Positions 1 to 8,867 are shown, counted from the stretch's first letter. The stretch: 64,000 nt of DNA from DASSBR01 sp035688265 (GCA_035688265.1 DASSNE010000058.1:62001-126000); one strand, 5' to 3'. Made by a program: numbers and translations. Notes: generated by a model from the letters alone, not told the origin.

Positions 1-101
1 TCAATGGTGCGGCGGTCGGCTATGGCCACCCGGGGCCGATATGGCAGCAGGTCCACGCGCTGTTTCAGCGATATAAAAAGAACCTCGCTGCGAATGACTG
101 A
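1..101 (+). CDS. dat: D-amino-acid aminotransferase, C-terminal end only (partial)
   Basis: Frame 3 reads to a TGA at 99-101 and gives about 32 residues ending in GPIWQQVHALFQRYKK followed by NLAAND. This resembles the C-terminus of class IV D-alanine/branched-chain aminotransferases, where a G-x-PGP(I/V)W segment precedes a terminal helix. The placement agrees with the common proteobacterial order dat-ybeD-lipB. The stop overlaps the ybeD start by 8 bases, which suggests translational coupling. The active site lies outside the window, so the assignment rests on this tail and on gene order. Confidence 0.6.
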   Translation, partial: NGAAVGYGHPGPIWQQVHALFQRYKKNLAAND

Positions 102-372
102 CGGGCGCGATACGGAAGAAAGCCCGCTCAAGTTTCCGTGCGAATTCCCGATCAAGATCATGGGGCGCGAGGCAGCGGATTTTGACGCGCATGTCCGCGC
201 GATTGTCGATCGAAACGTCGGCCCGCCCGACCTGCTCGAATTCCGCCGCCGCGAATCGCGCAACGACCGATTTGTCTCGATCACGGTGACAATCCGGGCC
301 ACGAGCCGCGTGCAGCTCGACACGCTGTACCGGGAGCTCACCGGCGATCCGCGTATACTGTTCGTATTATGA
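94..372 (+). CDS. ybeD: YbeD/DUF493 family small ACT-like protein
   Basis: A 92-residue protein that starts MTDGRDTEE and contains KFPCEFPIKIMG and a C-terminal LDTLYRELTGDPRILFVL, matching the short YbeD/DUF493 family. E. coli YbeD has an ACT-like fold and lies beside lipB; its role is poorly defined, with a regulatory link to lipoate metabolism suggested by context. The frame stays open upstream to base 4, but those extra residues are the shadow of the preceding aminotransferase, so the ATG at 94 is preferred. The gene overlaps lipB by 4 bases, so the two are probably co-translated. Confidence 0.85.
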   Translation: MTDGRDTEESPLKFPCEFPIKIMGREAADFDAHVRAIVDRNVGPPDLLEFRRRESRNDRFVSITVTIRATSRVQLDTLYRELTGDPRILFVL

Positions 373-1007
373 TTCCAGTCATCCGCGATCTCGGCATGCA
401 GGATTACGTGCCGGTCTGGCGGCGGATGCAGGCCGAAAACGCCGCGCGCGACGCCGATACGCGCGACGAAATCTGGTTTTTGCAGCACCCGCCGGTCTTT
501 ACCCTGGGTCTCAACGGCAAGCCCGAGCACGTGCTTGCCGCCGGCGACATTCCGGTCGTCAATATCGATCGAGGCGGCCAGGTGACCTATCATGGTCCGG
601 GCCAGATCGTCGTCTACCCGCTGATCGACCTGCGCCGCCTCAAGCTCGGCGTGCGCGCGCTGGTCATGGCGTTGGAGCAGTCCGTGATCGACACGCTCGC
701 GGGCTACGGTATTGAAGCCGTCGCGCGGCGTGATGCGCCAGGCGTCTATGTCGATGGCGCCAAGATCGCAGCGCTCGGCCTGCGGATTCGCCACGGCTGC
801 ACTTACCACGGGCTGGCGTTCAATGTGGGAATGGACCTCGAGCCGTTCAAGCGCATCAATCCGTGCGGCTACGCTGGGCTTGAAGTCACCCAGGTTGCCG
901 ATCTCGGCGGCCCGGCGGATGTTGATCAAGTCGCCGAGGATCTGAAGCCGCATTTGTTGAAGAATCTGGGGTACGATCAAGAACAGTGCTTAGGACTGAG
1001 TGCTTAG
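369..1007 (+). CDS. lipB: Octanoyl-[acyl-carrier-protein]:protein N-octanoyltransferase
   Basis: LipB moves octanoate from acyl-ACP to lipoyl domains of 2-oxoacid dehydrogenases and GcvH in the cytoplasm. The 212-residue product has the family motifs RGGQVTYHGPGQ, GAKIAALGLRIRHGCTYHG (catalytic Lys region) and NPCGYAGLEVTQ (catalytic Cys). Length matches the usual 210 to 220 residues. It overlaps ybeD by an ATGA. The last residues (QCLGLSA) are encoded by a short repeat that continues past the stop, so the C-terminal tail is repeat-derived. The usual downstream neighbour lipA is not present here; malic enzyme follows instead. Confidence 0.95.
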   Translation: MIPVIRDLGMQDYVPVWRRMQAENAARDADTRDEIWFLQHPPVFTLGLNGKPEHVLAAGDIPVVNIDRGGQVTYHGPGQIVVYPLIDLRRLKLGVRALVMALEQSVIDTLAGYGIEAVARRDAPGVYVDGAKIAALGLRIRHGCTYHGLAFNVGMDLEPFKRINPCGYAGLEVTQVADLGGPADVDQVAEDLKPHLLKNLGYDQEQCLGLSA

Positions 1008-1086
1008 GACTAAGTATCAGAGAAACCTTCCCTGATTCTTGACTCACTCCTTAGCACTTAGCACTTAGCACTTAGCACTTAGTCCT
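985..1086. repeat. Short tandem and inverted repeats after lipB
   Basis: Two direct copies of AGTGCTTAGGACT lie at 985-997 and 999-1011. Four perfect 7-bp units TTAGCAC run from 1051 to 1078, with a degenerate fifth. AGGACTAAG (1006-1014) is the inverse complement of CTTAGTCCT (1078-1086), so transcripts could fold back across the region. The first copies encode the end of lipB. The structure could act as a terminator or 3' stabiliser, but no T-run follows, so its role is open. The rest of the lipB-malic enzyme gap holds nothing else recognisable. Confidence 0.7.
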
Positions 1087-1116
1087 GTCCAGACTCACTG
1101 CCGTAAGTTGAAATTC

Positions 1117-2823
1117 ATGGAATCCTTCAAACTAATAACCGACTCCGACGGCAGCGAAGCGGTGAAGGTTCCGCTGCGCGGCCGCGCCCTGCTCTCCCAC
1201 CCGATGTACAACAAAGGCACAGTGTTCTCGCCGGACGAGCGCCGCCAATTCAAGCTTGACGGCCTGCTCCCGGAACATACCGCCAGCGAGTTCGTGCAGG
1301 CGCAGCGCACATACGAAGCCATCGCGCGCAAGACCGACAAGATCGAGCAGTACATCGGCCTCGCCGCGCTGCAGGACCGCAACGAGGTGCTGTTCTACAA
1401 GCTGCTTCACAAGCACCTCGAGGAATTCCTGCCGATTATCTACACGCCCACCGTCGGCGAAGCCTGCAAACGCTACAGTCATATCTTCCGGCGCGGCCGC
1501 GGCATCTGGATTCACCCCGGTCACAAGGGCCGTATCGACGATGTGCTCGGCAACGCGCCGTACGCAGACGTGCGCCTGATTGTCGTCACCGACAACGAGC
1601 GCATCCTCGGGCTGGGCGATCTCGGCGCCGGCGGCATGGGCATTCCGATCGGCAAGCTCGCGCTTTACAGTGTCGCGGCCGGCATTCACCCCAGCCAGAC
1701 GTTGCCGGTCTGCCTCGATGTCGGCACCGACAATGAGGATCTGCTGAATGACGAGCTCTACATGGGCTGGCCGCACAAGCGCCTGCGCGGCGCCGAATAC
1801 GACGCGCTGGTTGAAGAGTTCGTTACCGCCGTCAGCCGGCGTTTTCCGCGCGCCTTGGTGCAGTGGGAAGACTTCAAGAAATCCAACGCCTTCCGGCTGC
1901 TCGACCGCTATCGCGACCGCCTGTTGTCGTTCAATGATGACATCGAGGGCACCGCGGCGGTGACGCTGGCCGGCGTCATGGGCGCGTGCCGCGTGATCGG
2001 CAAGTCATTGAAAGAGCAGCGGACGGTAATTTTAGGTGCGGGGGCCGCCGGCATCGGCATCGCCCGCCAGTTGCGCGAGGCGCTGCGCCAGGCGGGACTG
2101 GATGATGAGGCGTTGCGCGAGGCGATCGTCTTGCTCGACTCGCACGGCATGCTGATGGCCGGCACCGACCTCGACGAACACAAGCGCGACTTCGCGTGGA
2201 CGCGCGAGCAGATTGAAGCCGCCGACATCGATCCGGATGGCAAGCGCGATCTGGCGGAAGTCACGAAGGTGCTCAAGCCGAGCGTGCTGATCGGCACGTC
2301 AGGGCAACCGGGCATCTTCACCGAAACCGTCGTGCGCACAATGGCCGAGGCGACCGAGCGGCCGATCGTGCTGCCGATCTCGAACCCGACCGCCAACGCC
2401 GAGGCAACGCCCGAGGACATCATCGCGTGGACCGACGGCCGCGCCGTGATCGCGACCGGCAGTCCGTTCGACCCGGTCGAGTACCAGGGCCGAACCTACC
2501 CGATCGCGCAGGGCAATAACGTCTACATTTTCCCCGGCGTCGGCCTGGGCGCGCTGGCCGCCGAAGCGCACCGGCTCGATGACGAAAGCTTCGCCGTCGC
2601 CGCCCGCGCCCTCGCCTCGTACCTGTCCGACGACTATGTGAAGAAGGGGCTGGTGTATCCGCCGCTCGCGGAACTGCGCCGGATCAGCGCGGAAATTGCG
2701 TTTGCAGTCGCCCGGGAGGCGGTCGCTTCCGGCAAGGCGCCGAAAGCCGATGACGAAACTTTGCGCGGGCGCATCGATGCAATGATGTGGATGCCGAACT
2801 ATCCGCGGTTGATTCCGGTTTAG
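1117..2823 (+). CDS. maeA: NAD-dependent malic enzyme (malate to pyruvate + CO2)
   Basis: Oxidative decarboxylation of malate to pyruvate. The protein is about 568 residues, the size of the large SfcA/MaeA type. Visible motifs are YTPTVGEAC near residue 108, GLGDLGAGGMGIPIGK near 164, the metal-binding FNDDIEGTAAV near 271, the dinucleotide fold VILGAGAAGIG near 304 and LPISNPT further on. An in-frame TTG at 1108 also exists, but TAAG at 1104-1107 is spaced correctly for the ATG at 1117, so that start is chosen. It stands alone between the lipB repeats and the convergent SSS symporter. It could balance C4 and C3 pools when alanine or lactate is consumed, which is inference. Confidence 0.92.
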   Translation: MESFKLITDSDGSEAVKVPLRGRALLSHPMYNKGTVFSPDERRQFKLDGLLPEHTASEFVQAQRTYEAIARKTDKIEQYIGLAALQDRNEVLFYKLLHKHLEEFLPIIYTPTVGEACKRYSHIFRRGRGIWIHPGHKGRIDDVLGNAPYADVRLIVVTDNERILGLGDLGAGGMGIPIGKLALYSVAAGIHPSQTLPVCLDVGTDNEDLLNDELYMGWPHKRLRGAEYDALVEEFVTAVSRRFPRALVQWEDFKKSNAFRLLDRYRDRLLSFNDDIEGTAAVTLAGVMGACRVIGKSLKEQRTVILGAGAAGIGIARQLREALRQAGLDDEALREAIVLLDSHGMLMAGTDLDEHKRDFAWTREQIEAADIDPDGKRDLAEVTKVLKPSVLIGTSGQPGIFTETVVRTMAEATERPIVLPISNPTANAEATPEDIIAWTDGRAVIATGSPFDPVEYQGRTYPIAQGNNVYIFPGVGLGALAAEAHRLDDESFAVAARALASYLSDDYVKKGLVYPPLAELRRISAEIAFAVAREAVASGKAPKADDETLRGRIDAMMWMPNYPRLIPV

Positions 2824-2833
2824 GCGAAGGCGG

Positions 2834-4360
2834 CTAGGACCGCATGCGCAGGCGGTTTGAATCATTCCGGTCGCCCACCGCCGCCAGAGGCTGCTCGTCC
2901 GACACGCGCGCCGGATGCGTCAGCGATAAGCCACCCCCGACCAGCAACGTAATCGCGGCGCCGATCGGCACGAACCACGGGAACGCCAGCGACTGGCCGT
3001 GAATCTTGACGTCGAGCACCACGACGGCCATCACGATCAACGTCATCACGAACGCGATAGCGCCGTCACGCTGGTTGGCGCGCTTGATCAGCAGCCCCAG
3101 CAGGAATGCGCCCAGCAGCGCGCCGTAGGTATAGCCGGTAATGCTCAAGCCCAGAACGATCACCGGGCTGTTGGTATCGGTGAACATCGACGCGAAACCG
3201 ACCAGCGCACCCGCCCATACCAGCGTCGTGATGCGCGAAATACGCAGCATCGTCTTGTCGCTGTACTGCCGGCGTCCGAACAGGCGAATCAAGTCCGTCA
3301 CCGTGGAGTTCGACATCGAATTCATCGCCGATGACAGCGAACCCATCGTCGCACCGAGAATCCCCGCAATCAAAAGGCCCGATACGCCCGGCGGCAGCTG
3401 CCTGATAATGAACCGGGGGAACAATTGATCGGAGTCGGTGAGTCCCAGCTGATGCGGCGTCTGGCCGCCGTAGTGGATCCACAGCAGCGTGCCGACGAAC
3501 GAAAACAACGCGAACTGCGCCATCACGAAAATGGCGCTGCCGATCATCGCCTTGCGGCCGTCCGCCAGGCTCTTGCAGCCGAGAATGCGCTGCACCATCA
3601 GCTGATCGGCGCCGTGCGAGGCCATGGTGAATACCGCGCCGCCGAAGATCGCCGCGACGAAGGCGTACGGGTCGGTGAGGATCGGCGAGTGAAAATTGAA
3701 GACCTGGAACTTGTCGGCGTGCCAGGCGGCGCCCAAAGCCGAAAGCGGCGTATCGGTCAGCAAAATGGCTGCGCTCAGAATCGCGCCGCCGACGTAGAGC
3801 ATCATCTGGATCGCATCAGTCCAGACGACGGCGCGAATGCCGCCGATGTAGGTATAGCCGACCGTCACGGCCGTGAGTACGAGAATGATTTCCAGGTAAC
3901 TTGCATTGACGCCCATCGCCGTCAGGAGCAGCGCGATCGGAATCGCGGCGGCGAACAGGCGCACGCCCTCGGCCAGCAGCCGGGTGACGAGAAACGTCAC
4001 CGACGCGAGGCCTTGCACTTTCTTGCCGAAGCGCAGGCCGAGGTATTGGTAGGCGCTGACCAGGTCGCCGCGCATGTAGAGCGGCAGCATGACCATCGCC
4101 ACGATGATGCGGCCAATCAGGTAGCCGAAGGCCAGTTCGACGTAGCCGTAAGCGCCCAGGTAGGCGACGCCGGGCACGCTGATGACCGTCAGCGTCGAGG
4201 TTTCGGTGGCGACGATCGAGAAGCACACCGCCCACCACGACAACTGACCCTCGCCGACGAAGTAATCGGCGGCGGAGCGCTGCCGGCCGCTGAGGCGCAG
4301 CCCGATCGCCGCGATGACGACCAGGTAGGCGACGATGACGAACAGATCGAGTGTATGCAT
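2834..4360 (-). CDS. Sodium:solute symporter family (SSS) permease
   Basis: A 508-residue integral membrane protein with about 13 hydrophobic segments. The N-terminus (IAAIGLRLSGRQRSAADYFV followed by GEGQLSWW) and the SIVATETSTLTVISVPG segment are typical of SSS symporters, which use Na+ to import sugars, organic acids, amino acids or sialic acid. The substrate cannot be read from sequence. Its promoter faces that of the MFS-aminotransferase-GlcDEF operon, and palindrome 4440-4456 lies between them, about 88 bp from this start. Co-regulation with a catabolic operon suggests uptake of a related nutrient. Confidence 0.88.
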   Translation of the reverse strand: MHTLDLFVIVAYLVVIAAIGLRLSGRQRSAADYFVGEGQLSWWAVCFSIVATETSTLTVISVPGVAYLGAYGYVELAFGYLIGRIIVAMVMLPLYMRGDLVSAYQYLGLRFGKKVQGLASVTFLVTRLLAEGVRLFAAAIPIALLLTAMGVNASYLEIILVLTAVTVGYTYIGGIRAVVWTDAIQMMLYVGGAILSAAILLTDTPLSALGAAWHADKFQVFNFHSPILTDPYAFVAAIFGGAVFTMASHGADQLMVQRILGCKSLADGRKAMIGSAIFVMAQFALFSFVGTLLWIHYGGQTPHQLGLTDSDQLFPRFIIRQLPPGVSGLLIAGILGATMGSLSSAMNSMSNSTVTDLIRLFGRRQYSDKTMLRISRITTLVWAGALVGFASMFTDTNSPVIVLGLSITGYTYGALLGAFLLGLLIKRANQRDGAIAFVMTLIVMAVVVLDVKIHGQSLAFPWFVPIGAAITLLVGGGLSLTHPARVSDEQPLAAVGDRNDSNRLRMRS

Positions 4361-4439
4361 GTGCTAATGTCGGGATGGGCGCTACGGGTGTACCCTATCA
4401 TCCGCCCGACTGGTGCAATTGACGCGAAACACGATGAAG

Positions 4440-4456
4440 TATAGCCAACGGCTATA
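4440..4456. promoter_or_regulatory. Palindromic operator 1, predicted LysR-type site
   Basis: TATAGCCAACGGCTATA has 7-bp inverted arms around a 3-bp centre and contains the T-N11-A pattern of LysR boxes. It lies nearly midway between the SSS gene start (4360) and the MFS start (4530). Related 17-mers occur at 15277, 21156 and 32343, each between divergent genes. The copy beside lysR makes that regulator the likely binder. A separate element GGGTGTACCCTAT lies at 4386-4398. Confidence 0.75.
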
Positions 4457-4529
4457 GTGGTGTTTGGAGAGAGTGACTTGCGGGGAATATCCCCTTGATA
4501 CAATTCATTATACGAGCGGGCATAACGTA

Positions 4530-5924
4530 ATGCGCATACGCAAGATAGTACTCATCGCCATCAGCTTCTCGGGCCTCGGCGGCATTCTGTACGGCTACGA
4601 CATCGGCATCATTTCCGGCGCGCTGCTGTTCATGAAGGGCAGCCTGGGTCTGACGCCGTCGGAGCTGTCGCTGATCGTCTCGGCGGTGCTCGGCGGCGGC
4701 TCGCTCGCAATCCTGTTCGCCGGGCCGTTCGCCGACCGCTACGGCCGCCGCATGTCGATTATCCTCGCCGCCGCGACCTTCATCGCCGGCGTCATCGTGC
4801 TGATCGCCAGCAACGGCTTCGCCACGGCGCTCGCCGGCCGCCTCATCCAGGGCATCGGCGTCGGCATCCTGACGATCGTCGTGCCGCTTTACATCGTCGA
4901 GGTGATGCCGCCGGCGCTGCGTGGCCGCAGCGTCGCGCTGTTCCAGTTGTGCCTGACGTTCGGCATCCTGATGGGCTACGTGGTCGGCTATGCGCTCAAC
5001 GGCAGCGGCGACTGGCGCGCGATGTTCGCCACCGCGTTGATTCCGTCGATCGCGTTCCTGGTGGGCGGCTTTCTGCTGCCGGCCTCGCCCGGGTGGCTGT
5101 ACCGGCGCGGGCGCCAGCAAGAAGCGCGGGCGGCGCTGCTGCAGACACAAAACGCCGACGAAGCTGCGCGTACCTTCAACGAAATGGTGGAACTCGCCGA
5201 GCAGGAGCGCGACCGGTCGGTGGGCGGATGGCGCCTGCTGCTGCGCCCCGGCTACCGCAAGGCTTTTTCCATTGCGCTCGCGGTCGGCATTCTCAACCAG
5301 CTGACAGGCATCAACACGTTGCTCCAGTTCAACACCGTCATCCTGCACCAGTCCGGCCTGCACGGCGGCGGCGCGGCAGTGCTGGGCAGCGTCGGTGTCG
5401 GCATCGCGAACTTCGTCCTGACGCTGATCGCGCTGCTGCTGATCGACAAGGTCGGCCGGCGTCCGCTGCTGATTTTCGGCACCGCGGGCGTGACGATCGC
5501 GCTGGCGTTCATCGGCATTGTCCATGCCGGTTTCCCGCCGTCGGCGTTCCAGGGCTACGCGACCCTCGGCGGCTTCATCGCCTTCATAGTTTTCTTCGCC
5601 GTCGGCCCCGGCACCGTGGTGTGGCTCGCGATTTCGGAAATCCTGCCGCTCGCGATTCGCGCCAAGGGCATGGCCGTGGCGCTGTTCGCCAACTCGCTGA
5701 TCTCGGCCGGGCTTGCGGCCGCGTTCATGAGCATCGTCGGCACCATCGGCTACAGCGGCGTGTTTTTCGTGCTGGCCGGCTTCGTATTCCTGTACTTCCT
5801 GATCGCGGTGTTCCCGCTGCCGGAAACCCGCGGCCGCAGCCTCGAAGACATCGAACGGCATTTCCTCGGCCAGGCCGCGGAAACGTCGATACTCGCTCAA
5901 CCCGCCGCTCGGGAGCACGGCTGA
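4530..5924 (+). CDS. MFS sugar porter family transporter
   Basis: A 464-residue, 12-segment transporter of the XylE/GalP/AraE type. Motifs visible are YGYDIGIISGALLF, DRYGRRMS, RLIQGIGVGI, DKVGRRPLL and PLPETRGRSLEDIE. The usual PESPRWL signature is changed to PASPGWL. The frame extends upstream to a TTG at 4464, but the ATG at 4530 gives the canonical N-terminus and has GAGCGGG about nine bases before it. It is first in an operon, with its stop abutting the aminotransferase start. By context it may carry an amino sugar such as GlcNAc, but a plain hexose is equally possible from sequence. Confidence 0.88.
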   Translation: MRIRKIVLIAISFSGLGGILYGYDIGIISGALLFMKGSLGLTPSELSLIVSAVLGGGSLAILFAGPFADRYGRRMSIILAAATFIAGVIVLIASNGFATALAGRLIQGIGVGILTIVVPLYIVEVMPPALRGRSVALFQLCLTFGILMGYVVGYALNGSGDWRAMFATALIPSIAFLVGGFLLPASPGWLYRRGRQQEARAALLQTQNADEAARTFNEMVELAEQERDRSVGGWRLLLRPGYRKAFSIALAVGILNQLTGINTLLQFNTVILHQSGLHGGGAAVLGSVGVGIANFVLTLIALLLIDKVGRRPLLIFGTAGVTIALAFIGIVHAGFPPSAFQGYATLGGFIAFIVFFAVGPGTVVWLAISEILPLAIRAKGMAVALFANSLISAGLAAAFMSIVGTIGYSGVFFVLAGFVFLYFLIAVFPLPETRGRSLEDIERHFLGQAAETSILAQPAAREHG

Positions 5925-7106
5925 ATGAACCAAGATTCGTTTGAAATCCAGCATCCGCCGACACGCCTGCTGCTCGGCCCGGGGCCCAGCGAACTCGATC
6001 CCCAGGTGCTGCGGGCGATGACGCTGCCGCCGCTGGGCTATGTCGACCCCGCAATGCTGCAAATATTCGACGAATTGAAGGGCCTGCTGCGCGAGGCCTT
6101 TCAGACCCGCAACGAGTTTGCGATCGCGCTGTCGGGCACCGGCACCTCCGGCATGCAGGCGGCGCTGTGCAACACGATCGAAGCCGGCGACCCGGTGGTC
6201 ATCGGCACCATGGGTTACTTCGGCGAGCGGCTGGCGGCGATGGCCGAGCGGCTGGGTGCGAAAGTGACGCGGGTGGACGCGGAATGGGGAACGCCGCTGG
6301 ACGTGGATCGCCTGCGCGATGCAATCCGCCAGGTGCGCCCGCGCGTCGTCGGCGTCGTGCACGGCGAAACTTCGACCGGTGTCGCGCAGAACAATATCGC
6401 AGACATCGCAGAAGCGGTGCACGCAGTCGACGCGCTGCTGATCGTGGACACGGTCGCCTCGCTCGGCGGTCATCCGATCGATATCGACGCCGCGAACATC
6501 GACGTCTGCTACAGCGGCAGCCAGAAGGCACTCGGCGCACCGGCCGGCATGGCGCCGCTGACCCTGAACGAACGCGCGCTGGAGCGGGTGCGCAATCGCA
6601 AGTCGCCGGTCCCGAGTTTTTATCTCGACGTGCCGGCGCTGGAAAAATACTGGTTCCAGGGCCAGTACCACCACACGATCTCGGCGCCGCTGATCTACGC
6701 GCTACGCGCCGCGCTGCTCAGACTGCATAACGAGGGTGCCGAACAGCGCTGGGCGCGGCACCAACGCAATTACGGCGCATTTCGTGCGGCGGTGGAAGCG
6801 CTGGATCTGAAGATTCTGGCCGCGCCCGAGCATGCCCTCCACACGGTTGCCGGTGTGCTGCTGCCTGACGGCATCGATGCCGGCCGTGTGCAAAAGGCGC
6901 TGCTGAATGATTTTGGCATCGAAGTTGCGACCGGCCTCGGTTCATTCAAACCGCGCATGCTGCGCGTCGGGCTGATGGGTTACGGCTCGCAGCCGGTCTT
7001 CGTACTGCGGCTGCTGGCGGCACTCGAAACCGTGCTGCACGCGCACGGGCATCCGGTTGACGCCGGCGTGGGACTGGCGGCAGCGCAGCGTTATTATTGG
7101 CAGTAA
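5925..7106 (+). CDS. Class V aminotransferase, serine/alanine-glyoxylate type
   Basis: A PLP enzyme of 393 residues. The PLP-binding Lys is K201 in SGSQKALGAP, with GTGTSGMQAA near residues 71-80 and HGETSTG near 146-152. Family members use alanine or serine as amino donor and glyoxylate or pyruvate as acceptor. The ATG directly follows the MFS stop. It is followed in the same direction by glcDEF. If GlcDEF oxidises glycolate, this enzyme would convert the glyoxylate to glycine; if the operon serves murein breakdown, it could deaminate L-alanine from stem peptides. Sequence alone does not decide. Confidence 0.88.
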   Translation: MNQDSFEIQHPPTRLLLGPGPSELDPQVLRAMTLPPLGYVDPAMLQIFDELKGLLREAFQTRNEFAIALSGTGTSGMQAALCNTIEAGDPVVIGTMGYFGERLAAMAERLGAKVTRVDAEWGTPLDVDRLRDAIRQVRPRVVGVVHGETSTGVAQNNIADIAEAVHAVDALLIVDTVASLGGHPIDIDAANIDVCYSGSQKALGAPAGMAPLTLNERALERVRNRKSPVPSFYLDVPALEKYWFQGQYHHTISAPLIYALRAALLRLHNEGAEQRWARHQRNYGAFRAAVEALDLKILAAPEHALHTVAGVLLPDGIDAGRVQKALLNDFGIEVATGLGSFKPRMLRVGLMGYGSQPVFVLRLLAALETVLHAHGHPVDAGVGLAAAQRYYWQ

Positions 7107-7291
7107 CTTCTTGTCATACCAGCGAAGGCTCATCGGTGCCTGGACGAAGTCCGCGGCTTTACAACCGTCATTCCTGCGGAGGCAGGAATCCAGTCCGATC
7201 ATCCGTGCGAAGCACGCAAAACCGACAGAACAAGTGTGCTCCGCACAGTTTGATCGGACTGGATACCAGCCTTCGCTGGTATGACAAGAAG
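7107..7291. repeat. MITE-like element with 24-bp perfect terminal inverted repeats
   Basis: Bases 7107-7130 are a perfect inverse complement of 7268-7291. Inside, CCAGTCCGATCA (7190-7201) pairs with TGATCGGACTGG (7251-7262), and 7168-7190 holds an ATTCCTGC...GCAGGAAT hairpin also seen at 45146. The 185-bp unit has no coding capacity of its own and fills the gap between the aminotransferase and glcD, so it would be transcribed within the operon. It looks like a small non-autonomous repeat of the GTCATTCC family. No flanking duplication was identified. Confidence 0.75.
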
Positions 7292-7303
7292 CAGAATCTT
7301 TGC

Positions 7304-8785
7304 ATGTCTCATTCCATCGACAAACATCCCGTCGACAAGCGCGAGCTGATCGCCGCCCTGCGCCGGTTTCTGCCGGACGACACGATCCTGCACGCTGAAG
7401 AAGACCTGCGTCCGTATGAGTGCGACGGCCTGTCCGCTTATCGCCAGACGCCGATGGTCGCGGTGCTGCCGCGTACGATCGAGCAGGTGCAGCAGATCCT
7501 GCGCACGTGCCACGAGCGGCGCGTGCCGGTGGTCGCGCGCGGCGCCGGCACCGGCCTGTCCGGCGGCGCGTTGCCGCTGGGCGATGGCTTGCTGCTGAGC
7601 CTTGCGCGCTTCATGTCAATTCTCGATATCGATCCCGTCAACCGCACCATGCGGGTACAGCCTGGCGTGCGCAATCTGGCGATTTCCGAAGCTGCGGCAC
7701 CATACGGCCTGTATTACGCGCCGGATCCGTCGTCGCAGATCGCCTGCACCATCGGCGGCAACGTCGCCGAAAATGCCGGCGGCGTACATTGCCTGAAGTA
7801 CGGCCTCACCGTGCACAACATCCTCAAAGTGAAAATGGTGACGATCGACGGCGAGCTGCTGACGCTCGGCGCGGACGCGCTCGATGCGCCCGGCTTCGAC
7901 CTGCTGGCGCTCGCGACCGGCTCCGAAGGCATGCTCGGCGTGATCGTTGAAGTTACCGTGAAGCTGGTGCCGAAGCCGGACACCGCGCGCGTCGTGCTGG
8001 CAGCGTTTGAAGACGTCGAAAGTGCCGGCGCGGCAGTGGGCGCCGTGATCGCGGCCGGCATCATTCCGGCAGGGCTCGAAATGATGGACAACCCGGCGAT
8101 CCGCGCTGCCGAGGCTTTCGTCCACAGCGGTTATCCAACGGACGCCGAAGCCATATTGCTGTGCGAACTGGACGGTACCGCCGAAGCGGTCGCCGACGAC
8201 ATCGACCGCGTCACCGCCATCCTGGCGGACTGCGGCGCGAGCGCGACCCGCGTATCGCGCGATGAAGAAGAGCGCGCGAAGTTCTGGGCCGGGCGCAAGA
8301 TGGCGTTTCCGGCGATGGGCCGGATTTCACCGGATTACTACTGCACCGACGGCACGATTCCCCGCAAGCACCTGCCGCTCGTGCTGCGGCGTATCCAGGA
8401 ATTCGGCCGCAAGCACGGCCTTGCGGTCGCCAACGTGTTTCATGCCGGCGATGGCAACCTGCACCCGATGATCCTGTACGACGCCGGCCGGCCGGGCGAA
8501 CTCGAGCGTGCTGAACTTTTGGGCGGCGACATTCTCAGACTCTGCGTCGAGGTCGGCGGCACGGTGACCGGCGAGCATGGCGTCGGGGTGGAGAAGATCA
8601 ACCAGATGTGCGACCAGTTTTCGTCGGCCGAGCTGACACAGTTTCATGCGATCAAGGCGGCGTTCGATCCGAACGGTTTGCTCAATCCGGGCAAGGCGGT
8701 GCCTCTGCTCAAGCGCTGCGCCGAGTACGGTGGCCTGCACGTCCACGCGGGCGAGTTGCCGTTTCCGGAGCTGGAGCGGTTTTGA
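7304..8785 (+). CDS. glcD: FAD-linked 2-hydroxyacid oxidase, GlcD subunit (glycolate or D-lactate)
   Basis: A 493-residue VAO-type flavoprotein, close to E. coli GlcD (499). VVARGAGTGLSGGALP and GGNVAENAGGVHCLKYG are FAD-binding segments, and NVFHAGDGNLHP and TGEHGVGVEK are conserved in the C-terminal domain. The open frame begins earlier at 7097, but that stretch lies in the preceding repeat element, so the ATG at 7304 is used. It works with GlcE and GlcF to pass electrons from a 2-hydroxyacid to quinone. The substrate may be glycolate; D-lactate is an attractive alternative because MurQ in this window would release it. Confidence 0.92.
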   Translation: MSHSIDKHPVDKRELIAALRRFLPDDTILHAEEDLRPYECDGLSAYRQTPMVAVLPRTIEQVQQILRTCHERRVPVVARGAGTGLSGGALPLGDGLLLSLARFMSILDIDPVNRTMRVQPGVRNLAISEAAAPYGLYYAPDPSSQIACTIGGNVAENAGGVHCLKYGLTVHNILKVKMVTIDGELLTLGADALDAPGFDLLALATGSEGMLGVIVEVTVKLVPKPDTARVVLAAFEDVESAGAAVGAVIAAGIIPAGLEMMDNPAIRAAEAFVHSGYPTDAEAILLCELDGTAEAVADDIDRVTAILADCGASATRVSRDEEERAKFWAGRKMAFPAMGRISPDYYCTDGTIPRKHLPLVLRRIQEFGRKHGLAVANVFHAGDGNLHPMILYDAGRPGELERAELLGGDILRLCVEVGGTVTGEHGVGVEKINQMCDQFSSAELTQFHAIKAAFDPNGLLNPGKAVPLLKRCAEYGGLHVHAGELPFPELERF

Positions 8786-8799
8786 CTCCACAAGCCAGG

Positions 8800-8858
8800 T
8801 GCAGGAGCGGCCGCCGGCCGCGATTGAGTTACGATCGCGAGCGGGCGCTCGCTCCTAC
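8800..8858. repeat. REP-like palindrome (GGAGCG...CGCTCCTAC family), copy 1
   Basis: Begins TGCAGGAGCGGCCGCCGG and ends GGCGCTCGCTCCTAC, so its two ends pair and can form a stem-loop in the transcript between glcD and glcE. A second copy lies at 48105-48161. Such extragenic palindromes are common in Pseudomonas and Xanthomonas relatives and often stabilise or separate operon messages. Confidence 0.7.
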
Positions 8859-8867
8859 AACTTCGAT

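Noticed and set aside
1051..1085. TTAGCAC tandem array as a possible CRISPR
   Set aside because: Units are 7 bp and contiguous without spacers, and no cas gene is nearby.
3425..4444. 339-residue plus-strand frame inside the SSS gene
   Set aside because: Composition is shadow-like, and the SSS gene is supported by membrane segments and signatures.
4482..4494. GGGGAATATCCCC as an extra operator
   Set aside because: Only 5-bp arms and no second copy near the other operators.
4452..6674. 740-residue open frame on the minus strand opposite the MFS and aminotransferase genes
   Set aside because: It is rich in Arg, Gln, His and Asp, has no family motif and mirrors two well-supported genes; it is a GC-codon shadow.
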